64,000 bases of DNA from Psychrobacter sp. APC 3426. GTDB taxonomy: Bacteria > Pseudomonadota > Gammaproteobacteria > Pseudomonadales > Moraxellaceae. The notes below the pieces were generated by a model, which was not told the DNA's origin, searched no databases, and worked only from the letters and a program-made list of their open reading frames with translations. A program made the position numbers and the translations under genes. Shown piece after piece: positions 8,422 through 17,576 of this stretch (positions within the stretch are counted from its first letter, which is position 1; every line of letters starts with the position of its first letter). The DNA lies in contig NZ_JASDCF010000018.1 in the NCBI RefSeq assembly GCF_030408035.1, positions 1-64,000 on the forward strand, written 5' to 3'.

Positions 8422-8644
8422 ATCTATTGAATATTTAGGGGTCAGTTATATTCTTTGAGTCTTGAAGCTACTTTTGCAAGAGGTCTATTATTTATCCAAT
8501 TTTGATAACTCTAACTATTATTTCCATTAGACAATACATAAGAAATAAGCGAAACAACCATAGATAAAAAGGCTTAAGAATAGTACGCGATGAAGTATTA
8601 CGTCGTTCTTTTCGACACTTATTTTTGCAAACAGGACATACGTC

Positions 8645-9502
8645 ATGCTTACCCTTCATATTGCTAACGGCGCATCAGCTTCTGGCACTTTAAAACATTA
8701 TTTCGAACAAAATAAGCTTGATGGTACAAACGAAGTGTTGTGCTTTGATGACTATTTGGCCATTGGCCCTTTATATGATGGTAATAAAGTCAATGATCAT
8801 CAACTGTTAAACCAACGAGCCAACTATCTATTTGATATGTTACAAATAGCGCATCTCGAAGAATTCGCTGACGCAACTATTGAAGATCAATGGTTAATAG
8901 ATATTACTAAAGACATCAGTAAATTATGTCACTTTAACTTTACTCATTACCACAAAGTGGTTATATGGCATGGAGATAATGCGCCTGAACGGTCGTTACT
9001 CTATTTGTGTTGCCATATAATTGATGAGCATAAACTCTACCATATCAGTATTAACGACTATAACCTCTCTACTCATATGCTACGTGGAGTGGGTGCCTGT
9101 TCTCTTGAAATGTTAGACTTCCTGCATAATCAAGAAAAAAAGATCAATCCTGTAGATTGCGTGCAACATGCACAATTATGGCAAACGCTCGTTAAATCCT
9201 CGAAGCGACCTGATAGCTTATTGCGAATTTTTGAGAGCAACGAAGTCAAATCTGTTGGTGAAGATTATTTTGATAAACAAATACTGACGCAATGCCAAGA
9301 ACAAGGTCAAGGTCAAGGTCAAGGTCAAGGAAATTTTGTATTAATGATGGCATTGGTTGGCCGTGTTCTGGGGTTAAGTGAGCAGCTTATTACAGACACT
9401 TTCATTATCGCTCGAGTCTACTATTTAATCCAAAATACCAGTCTTGAGTATCAAGGAGATTTGGATCAGCCGCGTCAGTTACAAGTTCGAGTCAGAGATT
9501 AA
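8645..9502 (+). CDS. DUF1835 domain-containing protein
   Basis: This 285-residue soluble protein has an N terminus, LHIANGASASGTLKHYF, then DDYLAIGPLYD, that matches the DUF1835 pattern (roughly residues 3-120). The C-terminal half is less conserved. There is no signal peptide or membrane segment. Near residues 218-230 it has a GQ repeat from a CAAGGT hexamer repeated at 9302-9331. It lies after the remnant of the small membrane gene and 35 bases before a lipoprotein gene. The biochemical role of DUF1835 proteins is unknown. Confidence 0.75.
   Translation: MLTLHIANGASASGTLKHYFEQNKLDGTNEVLCFDDYLAIGPLYDGNKVNDHQLLNQRANYLFDMLQIAHLEEFADATIEDQWLIDITKDISKLCHFNFTHYHKVVIWHGDNAPERSLLYLCCHIIDEHKLYHISINDYNLSTHMLRGVGACSLEMLDFLHNQEKKINPVDCVQHAQLWQTLVKSSKRPDSLLRIFESNEVKSVGEDYFDKQILTQCQEQGQGQGQGQGNFVLMMALVGRVLGLSEQLITDTFIIARVYYLIQNTSLEYQGDLDQPRQLQVRVRD
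9302..9331 (+). repeat. Hexanucleotide tandem repeat inside the DUF1835 gene
   Basis: CAAGGT occurs four times perfectly and once with a final mismatch. It encodes a run of Gln-Gly pairs. Copy-number change would lengthen or shorten the protein by two residues without breaking the frame. Confidence 0.85.
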
Positions 9503-9537
9503 TCATAATCACCAGCCCTAAATTCTAGGAAAATATC

Positions 9538-10212
9538 ATGAATGTTTTGAAATCTGGCTCAATCATCTCGTTAGTGACATTAGTCACGCTAAGTGGCTGC
9601 CAGTACGCTAATACAAGACTAGAAAGTCAATTAAAGAAAGAGCCATCTGAAGTCATGCAGAAACTGTTTAGTATCGAAACTGATAGACAGTTTTATATCA
9701 CTTTTCCTGACCACAAGAATCAAGTGGCGTTAACTGAGTTTGTCAGTGCCAATGACAGCCAAGATAGCAAACCGTATGTGAGAGGTGTATTAGCAGATAA
9801 TAAAAATTATTCAGTGTCACTGGACTATAGAAATATCACCGCATTAAATGGCTCAAAAAATCAAAATATTGTTAAGTTCATCGTTCCTTATACATTAACC
9901 AATAGTAACGCTGTGTCAGATGAAACACTGTCTACTCTAGATAATCCAAACCTACCCAGCAACTCACTGTATTTAGGATTTTTCGAGCTAGATTATATTA
10001 CCAATAATATTACTCAATACGATCAACAGCTCCTAGGCAAGTACAGCACTCTGACTGCGATAAGCTATGATGGACAAGATACTGTTAATATCAACATACG
10101 TCAGTACCCAACAGAGACTGACCAAAATAAAAATGTCAGATCCAGTTTTCACGACCTGACGTTTAAAGTGGGCGAAGAGATGACCCTGATTGAAAATGTG
10201 ATTGTAGAATAA
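9538..10212 (+). CDS. Predicted lipoprotein, unknown function
   Basis: This 224-residue protein has a clear lipoprotein signal (SIISLVTLVTLSGC, Cys 21). The start ATG follows AGGAAAATATC. The mature part is polar with many Asn, Asp and Ser and alternating hydrophobic patterns suggesting beta structure; I recognise no domain. It is 35 bases downstream of the DUF1835 gene in the same direction and probably shares its transcript. An IS630 element sits about 85 bases after its stop. Confidence 0.7.
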   Translation: MNVLKSGSIISLVTLVTLSGCQYANTRLESQLKKEPSEVMQKLFSIETDRQFYITFPDHKNQVALTEFVSANDSQDSKPYVRGVLADNKNYSVSLDYRNITALNGSKNQNIVKFIVPYTLTNSNAVSDETLSTLDNPNLPSNSLYLGFFELDYITNNITQYDQQLLGKYSTLTAISYDGQDTVNINIRQYPTETDQNKNVRSSFHDLTFKVGEEMTLIENVIVE

Positions 10213-10301
10213 TTATTTATTGGCTTTGGGTATACCCCAAGGGAACCAGTTATTTCACCCCTCAAACCCATTAATAGACCACTCATAATAGACTGCTATA
10301 G

Positions 10302-10823
10302 TCAATCCACAATAAAACTGGAACAGCCCATATCCTGAAACAGTTTAGGCAGATTATTCTCCATCCACCCTTGTCGTAGAAACTTTGCTTGCGCCCATTT
10401 CTTTTCAATAGGGTTCAGATCAGGACTGTAGGGTGGCAGCCATAAAATACGATGGCCGTGCCTGTTCAGTAGTTTTTGAATGCGTCTACTTTTATGAAAC
10501 CGAGCGTTATCCATGACAATCACGCTCTTGGTTTTAAGACTTGGAATAAGTGTGAACTTACACCAGTCATAAAATATATTACTATTGATATTGGTCTCAA
10601 AGTAATCAAGAGCAAACAGCATTTTTTCATAGAGAGCTCCGATGACATTCGTACGCTTCTTTGCTTGCCAGTTGTAGCTATCGATACAGGGTTTACCAAT
10701 CGGTGCATAGCCATGAGAACGAATGGTTTCAGCCTCAAAGCCGCTTTCATCCATATAAACGATGGGATAGCCTTGAGTCATATAATTACTTAAATGATTG
10801 AGATACTTAGCTCTTTTTATCAA
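10302..10823 (-). CDS. IS630 transposase OrfB (DDE domain)
   Basis: These 173 residues form the catalytic part of the transposase. The expected acidic triad is visible: Asp in VYMDESGFE, Asp in VIVMDNARFHKS and Glu in PPYSPDLNPIEKKW. The only possible start is TTG at 10823 and no good ribosome site precedes it. The frame is +1 to OrfA with 17 overlapping bases, so a fusion made by frameshifting or polymerase slippage is likely. An A8 run at about 10849-10856 lies in the overlap zone and is a natural slip site. Confidence 0.87.
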   Translation of the reverse strand: MIKRAKYLNHLSNYMTQGYPIVYMDESGFEAETIRSHGYAPIGKPCIDSYNWQAKKRTNVIGALYEKMLFALDYFETNINSNIFYDWCKFTLIPSLKTKSVIVMDNARFHKSRRIQKLLNRHGHRILWLPPYSPDLNPIEKKWAQAKFLRQGWMENNLPKLFQDMGCSSFIVD

Positions 10824-11145
10824 ACAGGCTTTTGGATGTTTTAAGGTCTTTTTTTTGACTGATGCTAAGGCGTTTTAATGCGGCTTCTATGCCTGATTTA
10901 CTACAGCCTAAACGCCGTGCTCGCTCGTACATATAATCGTCTAGATGCTGCTCAACATCTTTCAATAAGGCTTCATTTGATATTTTAGTCGGTGCTTTAT
11001 TTCTGGTTGTTTTAGGAACTAAGCTCTGCTGCCAGCTATGAATCGAGCTTGTGCTAAGCTGATAAAAGTTAGCTGCCTCTCTAATGGTCATGCCGTCTTT
11101 AATGCTTCGTAACACTTGTTTGCGAAAGTCGATTGAATAGGTCAT
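10807..11145 (-). CDS. IS630 transposase OrfA (helix-turn-helix part)
   Basis: These 112 residues begin MTYSIDFRKQVLRSIKDG, with helix-turn-helix AANFYQLSTSSIHSWQQS at about residues 24-41. This is the DNA-binding half that recognises the element's inverted repeats. The frame ends DKKS and stop at 10807, just inside the OrfB frame. It is very similar to the corresponding frame of copy 1, and the A8 run near its end is conserved in both. Confidence 0.87.
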   Translation of the reverse strand: MTYSIDFRKQVLRSIKDGMTIREAANFYQLSTSSIHSWQQSLVPKTTRNKAPTKISNEALLKDVEQHLDDYMYERARRLGCSKSGIEAALKRLSISQKKDLKTSKSLFDKKS

Positions 11146-11273
11146 CGTTTATTTCACTAAATGAATTGGTTATAAATATTGTATCGGTTTTATCTAAGAT
11201 TGACTATATAATGGAACCACTTAAAACAGACTACTTACTTAGCCTTGTATATCAACGTCAGCTATAGTCCTCG

Positions 11274-12110
11274 TTACGAGTTTGAGCAATGCTCGCTTGA
11301 GGCGATTGTTTTACCATCGCCCAATCGATAAGCCAATAACTGGTTACCCCAAACACAACCACCATCGAGTGCACGTGCATGCGGCAGATCGACCTCACCC
11401 TTTAGCGCTGCCCAATGCCCAAATAATATTTTACGCGTGCGTGGTACTTGCCATTCAAACCAAGGCAAGAAATCCTTGGGCATAGACTCATCCAGACCAG
11501 CAGTGAAACTGAATTCAAGTGTGCCGTCTTGCTTGCATAGCCGCATACGAGTAAAGTAATTAGCAATCGCGCGCAGCTTAGTATAGCCATCAATGTCTGC
11601 ATGCCACTCATCGGCTGTCCTGCTATATAAATTCGGCAACAACTCATCAAGCTGTGGCAATTTACTTTGCAGCGCTTCTTCTAACTGCTGCGCGTAGCTT
11701 GCTGCCGCCTCAATCGTCCAGTGCGGTGGAATACCCGCATGTACCAATACCGTCTGCTCATCAGGATAAGCCAATACTGGCTGATGACGTAGCCACTCCA
11801 GTAATTCATCGCAATCATCGGCGTCAAAAATAGGCGCTGTTTTATCTTTTTTCTTGAGCTTTGCGGCACCGCGCCAAACGGCAATCAAATTAATATCATG
11901 ATTGCCCAATACCGTTGCTGCTGCCCCTTGTTCACACAAGGATTTAATATCTCGCAAAGTACTTAATGAGTCTTCGCCACGAGCGACCAAGTCGCCCGCA
12001 AACCAAAGCTTGTCCTGTGAAGCATCAAAGTCTAGTATCTCTAGCAATTGACGATAAGCAGCATAACAACCTTGCAGGTCACCGATGACATACTGATGGC
12101 GAAAACTCAT
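11274..12110 (-). CDS. apaH: Symmetrical bis(5'-nucleosyl)-tetraphosphatase ApaH
   Basis: This 278-residue member of the calcineurin-like phosphoesterase family hydrolyses Ap4A to two ADP and also removes Np4 caps from RNA. Metal-binding motifs are present in order: GDLQGC near residue 10, FAGDLVARGEDS near 40 and LGNHDIN near 70. A further His lies in VHAGIPPHW, the standard ApaH signature. Length matches the family (about 275). It lies downstream of rsmA on the same strand, as in enterobacteria, but apaG, normally between them, is absent: only 85 bases separate the genes. Confidence 0.95.
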   Translation of the reverse strand: MSFRHQYVIGDLQGCYAAYRQLLEILDFDASQDKLWFAGDLVARGEDSLSTLRDIKSLCEQGAAATVLGNHDINLIAVWRGAAKLKKKDKTAPIFDADDCDELLEWLRHQPVLAYPDEQTVLVHAGIPPHWTIEAAASYAQQLEEALQSKLPQLDELLPNLYSRTADEWHADIDGYTKLRAIANYFTRMRLCKQDGTLEFSFTAGLDESMPKDFLPWFEWQVPRTRKILFGHWAALKGEVDLPHARALDGGCVWGNQLLAYRLGDGKTIASSEHCSNS

Positions 12111-12195
12111 AAACCCTCAATCATTTTATCTAAAATTTTTTGATGCTCTTTTGCATTAAATGATATGGATAATTTTAATGCTCTATTGTTAATCC

Positions 12196-13059
12196 TCAAA
12201 CGCCTATTTTGCGTGCTTGGTTGCTCAAATTGACAAAATCTTTCACACTTAAGACTTCTGGACGTGCTTGTGGGTCGATAGCACAGGCTGCAAAATCATC
12301 TTCACTCAATGTTGGCAACAAAGTCGACTTCTTAAAAATGGCTCGTAGCGTTTTACGACGATGGTTGAAAGTTTCACGCACCACAATAGCAAAATAGTCT
12401 TCATCTTCTGCCACGATTGGCTTATTAATATGCGGCGTCAGGCGAAAAACCGCACTGGTGACTTTTGGTGGCGGATTAAAAGCACCTCGCGGGACGGTCA
12501 GTAGATAATCAGTATTGCAATGATACTGCATGATGACCGATAGACGACCATAGGTTTTGCTACCAACATCAGCCGTGATGCGGTCGACCACTTCTTTTTG
12601 TAGCATAAAGTGCATGTCTTGAATCACATCCGCATAGCTGAGCAGATGAAACAATATCGGCGTAGAAATGTTATACGGCAGATTACCTACCACACGCAGC
12701 TTACCGCGCTCAGGACTATACAGCTCACGATAATCGACATGCATGGCATTGTCTTTGATAATGGTAAAGTTCGGATGACTATTGGCACCAATACGAATAC
12801 GTAAACTATCTGCCAAGTCACGATCCAACTCTACCACGGTCATAGCATCGACTTCTGCCAATAGCGGCTCAGTCAGCGCGCCCATGCCCGGCCCAATCTC
12901 GATTAAGTTATCATCACGCTCTAGGCGAATGCTGTCAACAATTTGGCGAATCACACTACCATCGTGCAAGAAGTTTTGACCAAAACGCTTACGCGGTTGG
13001 TGTTTGGCAGCCCGTAGACTGTTAGAAATAGATTGAGCATCAAACGTAGTTTTGGACAT
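12196..13059 (-). CDS. rsmA: 16S rRNA (adenine1518-N6/adenine1519-N6)-dimethyltransferase RsmA
   Basis: This 287-residue enzyme (KsgA) dimethylates two adenines in the 3' hairpin of 16S rRNA, using S-adenosylmethionine, late in 30S assembly. Visible motifs are [11 protein letters not shown] at residues about 22-32, the SAM loop [10 protein letters not shown], and the catalytic NLPYNIST. Length is slightly above E. coli's 273 because of a longer N terminus. It sits between pdxA and apaH on one strand, the classical order, with 156 bases to pdxA. Confidence 0.96.
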   Translation of the reverse strand: MSKTTFDAQSISNSLRAAKHQPRKRFGQNFLHDGSVIRQIVDSIRLERDDNLIEIGPGMGALTEPLLAEVDAMTVVELDRDLADSLRIRIGANSHPNFTIIKDNAMHVDYRELYSPERGKLRVVGNLPYNISTPILFHLLSYADVIQDMHFMLQKEVVDRITADVGSKTYGRLSVIMQYHCNTDYLLTVPRGAFNPPPKVTSAVFRLTPHINKPIVAEDEDYFAIVVRETFNHRRKTLRAIFKKSTLLPTLSEDDFAACAIDPQARPEVLSVKDFVNLSNQARKIGV

Positions 13060-13215
13060 AAAAAAGTCTTAATGGATAAAAGATAAATGGACGATGATAA
13101 TGTAATGGCAGCGATATGCTGGCTTTATAATGACAAATTATACCACAGCTCATAATTAGGGCGTGTTTTCAACGACTGCGTTTTTGAAAATAGTAGAGTA
13201 ACCAATCATACGTAG

Positions 13216-14310
13216 TTAACGATTCAGTGATTTATCCGCCATCTCACTGGCCATTAGTAGTGCTTGATATAAGCTGGTCGCACTCGTACCGCCGCAGCCT
13301 GCTAAATCAAGCGCCGTACCATGATCGACAGAAGTACGGATATAAGGCAAACCCAAGGTTAGATTGACCGTATCGCCAAAACCGTGTGATTTGAGCACCG
13401 GTAAGCCTTGGTCATGATACATGGCAATCACCGCGTCACAGTTCGCTAAATGCCTTGGAGTAAACAGCGTATCTGCCGGCATCGTCTCTGATATATCGAC
13501 GCCTGCATCGATAAACTCACGCAATACGGGATTGATAATCTCAATCTCCTCAATGCCTAAATACCCACCCTCGCCTGCATGCGGATTGAGACCACAGACC
13601 AAAATACGTGGACGCATTAAACCAAATTTCTCTCGCATATCATCAATGACAATTTGCACCGTTTGGCGGACATTGTCAGCAGTGATAGCAGCAGGTATGT
13701 CTTTTAGTGCTAAATGCGTGGTGACAAGCGCGACTTTCATGGCTTGATTGGCGAGCATCATCACGACCTTTTCACAGCCACTTTGCTGCATAAAGAACTC
13801 AGTATGTCCGCTAAACATCGTGCCATCGAGCAGCTTGATATCAGCATCTATCAGTGCAGACTTTTGCAATGGGCCTGTGACGATAGCAGCGACTGTTTTG
13901 TTGGTTGCTAACCGATGCGCGATGTCCAATTGCTTGGCAACCATTGCCGAATTGCGTGTATTAATTTGTCCGCAAACGACGGGGTCAGCACAAGGTGTAT
14001 TCAGTAGAATAAAAGCACAATTGTCATTATTATTGTCATCAATCATTTGCTGTGACATTTGATTTAAAAATTCATCGGCTGCGATATCTACATCGATGGT
14101 TTGCCACACTGGACGGCTTTGAAGTAGACCTGCCGTTACTAGCATATCAGCGCGCTTTTGCATTGCAGTACTATCGGCAGTGACCCAAATTGGGCGTTTA
14201 AAATCTTGTAATTTGCCTGCATCTGCTAATAGCAGCACGACATCCATCCCAATGCCAGCAGGCTCACCGGTTGTGATTAATAACGGTAGTTTTTTTTGTG
14301 TATCTTTCAT
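13216..14310 (-). CDS. pdxA: 4-hydroxythreonine-4-phosphate dehydrogenase PdxA
   Basis: This 364-residue NAD-dependent enzyme of pyridoxal-phosphate synthesis oxidises 4-phosphohydroxy-L-threonine. Typical motifs are ITTGEPAGIGMD at the N terminus, GHTEFF (metal-binding His), MYHDQGLPVLK and SVDHGTALDLAG near the C terminus. It is longer than E. coli PdxA (329), partly through an insert around residues 70-100 that includes an Asn/Asp run (DDNNNDN). It leads the pdxA-rsmA-apaH block; surA, often upstream, is not here. Confidence 0.95.
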   Translation of the reverse strand: MKDTQKKLPLLITTGEPAGIGMDVVLLLADAGKLQDFKRPIWVTADSTAMQKRADMLVTAGLLQSRPVWQTIDVDIAADEFLNQMSQQMIDDNNNDNCAFILLNTPCADPVVCGQINTRNSAMVAKQLDIAHRLATNKTVAAIVTGPLQKSALIDADIKLLDGTMFSGHTEFFMQQSGCEKVVMMLANQAMKVALVTTHLALKDIPAAITADNVRQTVQIVIDDMREKFGLMRPRILVCGLNPHAGEGGYLGIEEIEIINPVLREFIDAGVDISETMPADTLFTPRHLANCDAVIAMYHDQGLPVLKSHGFGDTVNLTLGLPYIRTSVDHGTALDLAGCGGTSATSLYQALLMASEMADKSLNR

Positions 14311-14661
14311 AAGAACAACACCTTTATATTTAAAATAAGCACTTGATTTAATTATAATTATAATTGTCAGGATAAATATTTATATTAACATCGCATAAAT
14401 GATTTTTTTACGTATTACAACCCTAATTTAGGTTAGATTGTTATTTATAGAGTCTGAAAAAAGTACATTATGTGTTAAACTTTCGCTTTCCATTTTAGCA
14501 TTTATAAGCCGGCGCTGAGACCACCTTTTGGTACTTCTCTCGTAGAGGTATGTCGCGCTTGCTTGGCGGTATCACCCTAAAACACATACTGATAGCACAT
14601 AGCTATTTATAATTTCTAATAAACTTATTTTTTATACCGACTTTTGACACATTAGGCACTC
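14311..14661. other. Gene-free region between pdxA and dnaB
   Basis: This divergent intergenic region must hold both promoters. A very AT-rich part (14340-14480) with ATTATAATTATAATT is followed by a more GC-rich part (about 14505-14575). No RNA gene or terminator is identified. Confidence 0.45.
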
Positions 14662-16065
14662 ATGGCAGACAACGAAAAAACCGACGACTTACTCAATCAG
14701 ACACCGCCGCACAATATCGATATTGAAAAGGCCTTGTTGGCGTCTTTAATGAGTATCGAAGAGGCGTACGATAAGATTGCAGATATTGTCACCAAAGACG
14801 ACTTTTATGCGGGGCGACATCAGTATATTTTTGATGCTATTGCGCATTTAGCAGCGGTCAACGAGCCTTATGATACGGTGATGGTACATGACTGGTTGGA
14901 AGCACAGAAACTGCTTAAAGGTGCCGGTGGTGACAGTTACTTAGCCGATATTCTGAGTCAAAGTCCTGCCACTTTATTTAACCTCACCGCTTATGCGCAG
15001 CGTGTGCGTGAGCTATCCACCCTACGCCAGCTGATTACCACTGGCAATGACATGCTTGCTCTTGCCTATAATCCCAAAGACCAAAGCGTCAGCGATATCT
15101 TAGACAATGTCGAAGGCAAGATATTTAGTATTAATGAACAGCATAACAAACGCGCTGAGCAGCGTGGACCCGTTGGTATTACCTCTGTATTAACCAATGT
15201 CATCGATAAAATCCAAGAGCTAAAATCCAATCCCGATGGCATGATTGGTTTGCAAACTCCTTTCGTTGAGCTAAACAATAAAACGCAAGGTTTACAAGCT
15301 GGCGATTTAATCATTGTGGCTGCGCGTCCCTCTATGGGTAAAACGACTTTTGCCATGAACTTGGCAGAAGGTATTTTATTTAATGAAGATTTACCCGTGG
15401 TGGTGTTTTCGATGGAGATGCCAGCAGAGTCTATCGTTATGCGTTTGCTATCGTCGTGGGGAGCGATTAATCAGACGCATCTGCGTTCGGGGCAAATGAA
15501 TGAGGACGAGTGGGCAAAGATGATGAATGCCATTCAACATTTGCAATCTAAGCATTTATATATTGATGATAGTACTGCTCTGCCACCCTCTGAGATGCGT
15601 TCGCGCTGCCGCCGTATCGCAAAAAACCATGATGGCAAGCTTGGCGCTATCGTCGTCGATTATCTGCAATTAATGAAAGTACCGAGCCTCGATGGTAACC
15701 GCGTGGGAGAAATCTCAGAGATTTCACGGAGTCTTAAGGCGCTAGCACGTGAGCTTGAATGTCCTGTTATTGCCTTATCACAGCTTAACCGCAGTCTAGA
15801 GAACCGTCCTAACAAACGTCCTATCATGTCGGATTTGCGTGAATCGGGTGCGATTGAGCAGGATGCCGATTTGATTATGTTTATTTATCGTGATGAGGTT
15901 TATAATGAAAACTCAGACCACAAAGGCGTGGCTGAAATCATCATTGGTAAGCAGCGTAACGGCCCTATCGGTACCATACGCTTAGGCTTTGAAGGACAGT
16001 TCACCCGCTTTATCAACCTGACACCAGAATACTATCAAAACGTCAGTTTTGAGAATGATGAATAA
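14662..16065 (+). CDS. dnaB: Replicative DNA helicase DnaB
   Basis: This 467-residue hexameric helicase unwinds DNA at the fork and binds primase through its N-terminal domain (about residues 15-115). The RecA-type C-terminal domain shows Walker A AARPSMGKTTFA near residues 220-231, Walker B VVDYLQLM and the sensor region SQLNRSLENR. The conserved RESGAIEQDADLIMFIYRDE follows. Length equals E. coli's 471 closely. A strong hairpin with a short T-rich tail follows (16134-16172) before alr, so alr probably has its own promoter. Confidence 0.97.
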   Translation: MADNEKTDDLLNQTPPHNIDIEKALLASLMSIEEAYDKIADIVTKDDFYAGRHQYIFDAIAHLAAVNEPYDTVMVHDWLEAQKLLKGAGGDSYLADILSQSPATLFNLTAYAQRVRELSTLRQLITTGNDMLALAYNPKDQSVSDILDNVEGKIFSINEQHNKRAEQRGPVGITSVLTNVIDKIQELKSNPDGMIGLQTPFVELNNKTQGLQAGDLIIVAARPSMGKTTFAMNLAEGILFNEDLPVVVFSMEMPAESIVMRLLSSWGAINQTHLRSGQMNEDEWAKMMNAIQHLQSKHLYIDDSTALPPSEMRSRCRRIAKNHDGKLGAIVVDYLQLMKVPSLDGNRVGEISEISRSLKALARELECPVIALSQLNRSLENRPNKRPIMSDLRESGAIEQDADLIMFIYRDEVYNENSDHKGVAEIIIGKQRNGPIGTIRLGFEGQFTRFINLTPEYYQNVSFENDE

Positions 16066-16133
16066 TCAGAATGTTCACGATGGCCTATATTTAAGTCCAT
16101 ACCCATAATAGAAAAATAAGCATTAGACACTAT

Positions 16134-16172
16134 AGCCAATGCTGCATCTGCCTGATTGATGCAGCATTGGCT
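16134..16172 (+). terminator. Hairpin after dnaB
   Basis: Arms of 15 bases, AGCCAATGCTGCATC and GATGCAGCATTGGCT, pair perfectly around a 9-base loop and are followed by TTCTAGCTTTATT. The U-tract is imperfect, so termination efficiency is uncertain. Confidence 0.65.
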
Positions 16173-16252
16173 TTCTAGCTTTATTCATAAAGTAACGGTA
16201 TCTATAAAAAAGCCTTATTCATAAAATAACTTTGCTAATAAAGAAGCCAATT

Positions 16253-17377
16253 ATGCGTACTATCACTATCAAACCCAATGCTATTAGCCACAACTTAGGT
16301 CAAGTTAAAAAAATGGCACCACACTCCAAAGTATTGGCCATGGTAAAGTCCAATGCTTACGGACATGGAGTGGCAGCAGTCCTGCCAGCGTTACAGCAAG
16401 GCAAACAACAGGCAGATGGTATCGGAGTGGCCACCTTGAGTGAAGCCATAGAAGCGCGTCAATTAGGCTGGGATAAAACCATTGGTTTGATTGAAGGCGC
16501 ATTTACTCTGAATGAGTGGCTGCAAGCGATTGAATATGATATCAGCTGTGTGATTCATCATCAGCCGCAGCTGCAGTGGGCATTAGACAATATAGCGCCT
16601 ATTGATAGCGCAACCCGAGTGGTGTGGCTTAAATACAATACTGGGATGAATCGCTTGGGTTTTGATGCCGAGGGCGTTATTGCAGCGGCTAAGCGCTTAC
16701 ATGAGGCTGGTTATCAGCTCATTTTGACCACTCACTTTGCCAATGCTGATGACAGCGCTCATCCCTTGAACGCAATGCAAATACAGCGTTTTTCGGACGT
16801 ATTAAGTACATTGCAAGAGACCATCAGCTCGGATATCAAAGGCTCATTATGTAACTCAGCGGGTATTGTCAATTTCCCAGAGCATCATTATGACTGGGTA
16901 CGACCTGGTATTATCTTATATGGCAGTTCACCTGTGATTGATAAAAATGCGCAGGAATTAGACTTGCACCCAGCGATGGAATTTAGCGCGCAAGTTATTG
17001 CCTTGCAAACGGTACATACAGACCATGCTATTGGTTATGGCAGTCGCTGGACCGCACAGAGGGATACCAAAACCGCATTGGTGAGTATAGGCTATGGTGA
17101 TGGCTATCCACGTGTCGTCAGCGATGAAACCTATGTCACTGTCATCGATAACACTGATACGGAAAGCCGACGCTACCGGTGTGCAGTCCTTGGTCGTGTA
17201 GCGATGGATATGATTGTGATTGATGTCAGCACCGTACCAGAAGACAGTGCTTTAAACAGTAAAGTCATACTCTGGGGCGATGCACCGCACGTCGATGAAG
17301 TCGCCGCGCATGCTGGTACGATTAGCTATGAGTTGCTATGCCGTCTAAGCGCACGCCCAAAGCGTTTACAAATATAG
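16253..17377 (+). CDS. alr: Alanine racemase
   Basis: This PLP enzyme interconverts L- and D-alanine for peptidoglycan. At 374 residues it is the usual length. The PLP lysine is in AMVKSNAYGHG (about residue 33), and the catalytic tyrosine of the second domain is in AIGYGSRWTA. MNRLGF and PGIILYG are further family motifs. ATG 16253 is chosen over an upstream in-frame TTG (16232) because the protein then begins MRTITIKPNAI at the normal place. The gene follows dnaB, as in several gammaproteobacteria. Confidence 0.95.
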   Translation: MRTITIKPNAISHNLGQVKKMAPHSKVLAMVKSNAYGHGVAAVLPALQQGKQQADGIGVATLSEAIEARQLGWDKTIGLIEGAFTLNEWLQAIEYDISCVIHHQPQLQWALDNIAPIDSATRVVWLKYNTGMNRLGFDAEGVIAAAKRLHEAGYQLILTTHFANADDSAHPLNAMQIQRFSDVLSTLQETISSDIKGSLCNSAGIVNFPEHHYDWVRPGIILYGSSPVIDKNAQELDLHPAMEFSAQVIALQTVHTDHAIGYGSRWTAQRDTKTALVSIGYGDGYPRVVSDETYVTVIDNTDTESRRYRCAVLGRVAMDMIVIDVSTVPEDSALNSKVILWGDAPHVDEVAAHAGTISYELLCRLSARPKRLQI

Positions 17378-17576
17378 CAACTATGATAGGCCGTCACAAG
17401 ATAATGATGAATGTAACCCCTACCTGTCAGACTGATAAATCACGGTAAATTGGACATTTACATTAAGCCTAATTGCGCTATACTAAAAGTTTGTTGTCAC
17501 CCCAGCATACGCACTGACGCAATGCTATTACAGACTGATGACGTTTCATTGACCGCGATCGACTGCTAGGATTACT

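Larger units (their letters stand above)
7574..8485 (-). mobile_element. IS5-family insertion sequence, about 912 bp
   Basis: The ends are inverted repeats GACTTCTTGCAAAAGT (7574-7589) and, read on the minus strand from 8485, GACCTCTTGCAAAAGT, differing at one base. TA (possibly TTA) flanks both sides as target duplication. Two overlapping transposase frames lie inside, joined at an A6 run, as in the IS427-type group of the family. Both frames are open throughout, so this copy may be active. Confidence 0.85.
7561..8567 (+). pseudogene. Second copy of the small membrane protein, split by an IS5 element
   Basis: After the IS5 end, 8487-8567 reads IIYPILITLTIISIRQYIRN and then KRNNHR and stop. 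This matches the last 27 residues of the protein at 5650-5856 at about four in five positions. The following 75 bases also match those after that gene. Before the IS, 7561-7573 (GATGTATTCATTA) matches 12 of 13 bases of the corresponding spot in the intact copy. Further upstream the resemblance fades and an in-frame stop appears (7543), so the 5' half is lost or decayed. Confidence 0.6.
10297..11208 (-). mobile_element. IS630-family element (copy 2), apparently intact
   Basis: The ends are TATAGTCAATCC from 10297 and, read inward on the minus strand, TATAGTCAATCT from about 11208. TA occurs at both outer edges, as expected for IS630 insertion. Both transposase frames are open, and all three catalytic acidic residues are present. 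It is the likely active relative of the decayed copy at 1842-2786, in opposite orientation. Confidence 0.85.

Noticed and set aside
8495..8570. Possible independent small gene after the IS5 element
   Set aside because: The frame has no start and equals the 3' end of the gene at 5650, so it is a remnant.
13421..13747. 108-codon frame antisense to pdxA
   Set aside because: Shadow of a well-conserved gene, no start signals.
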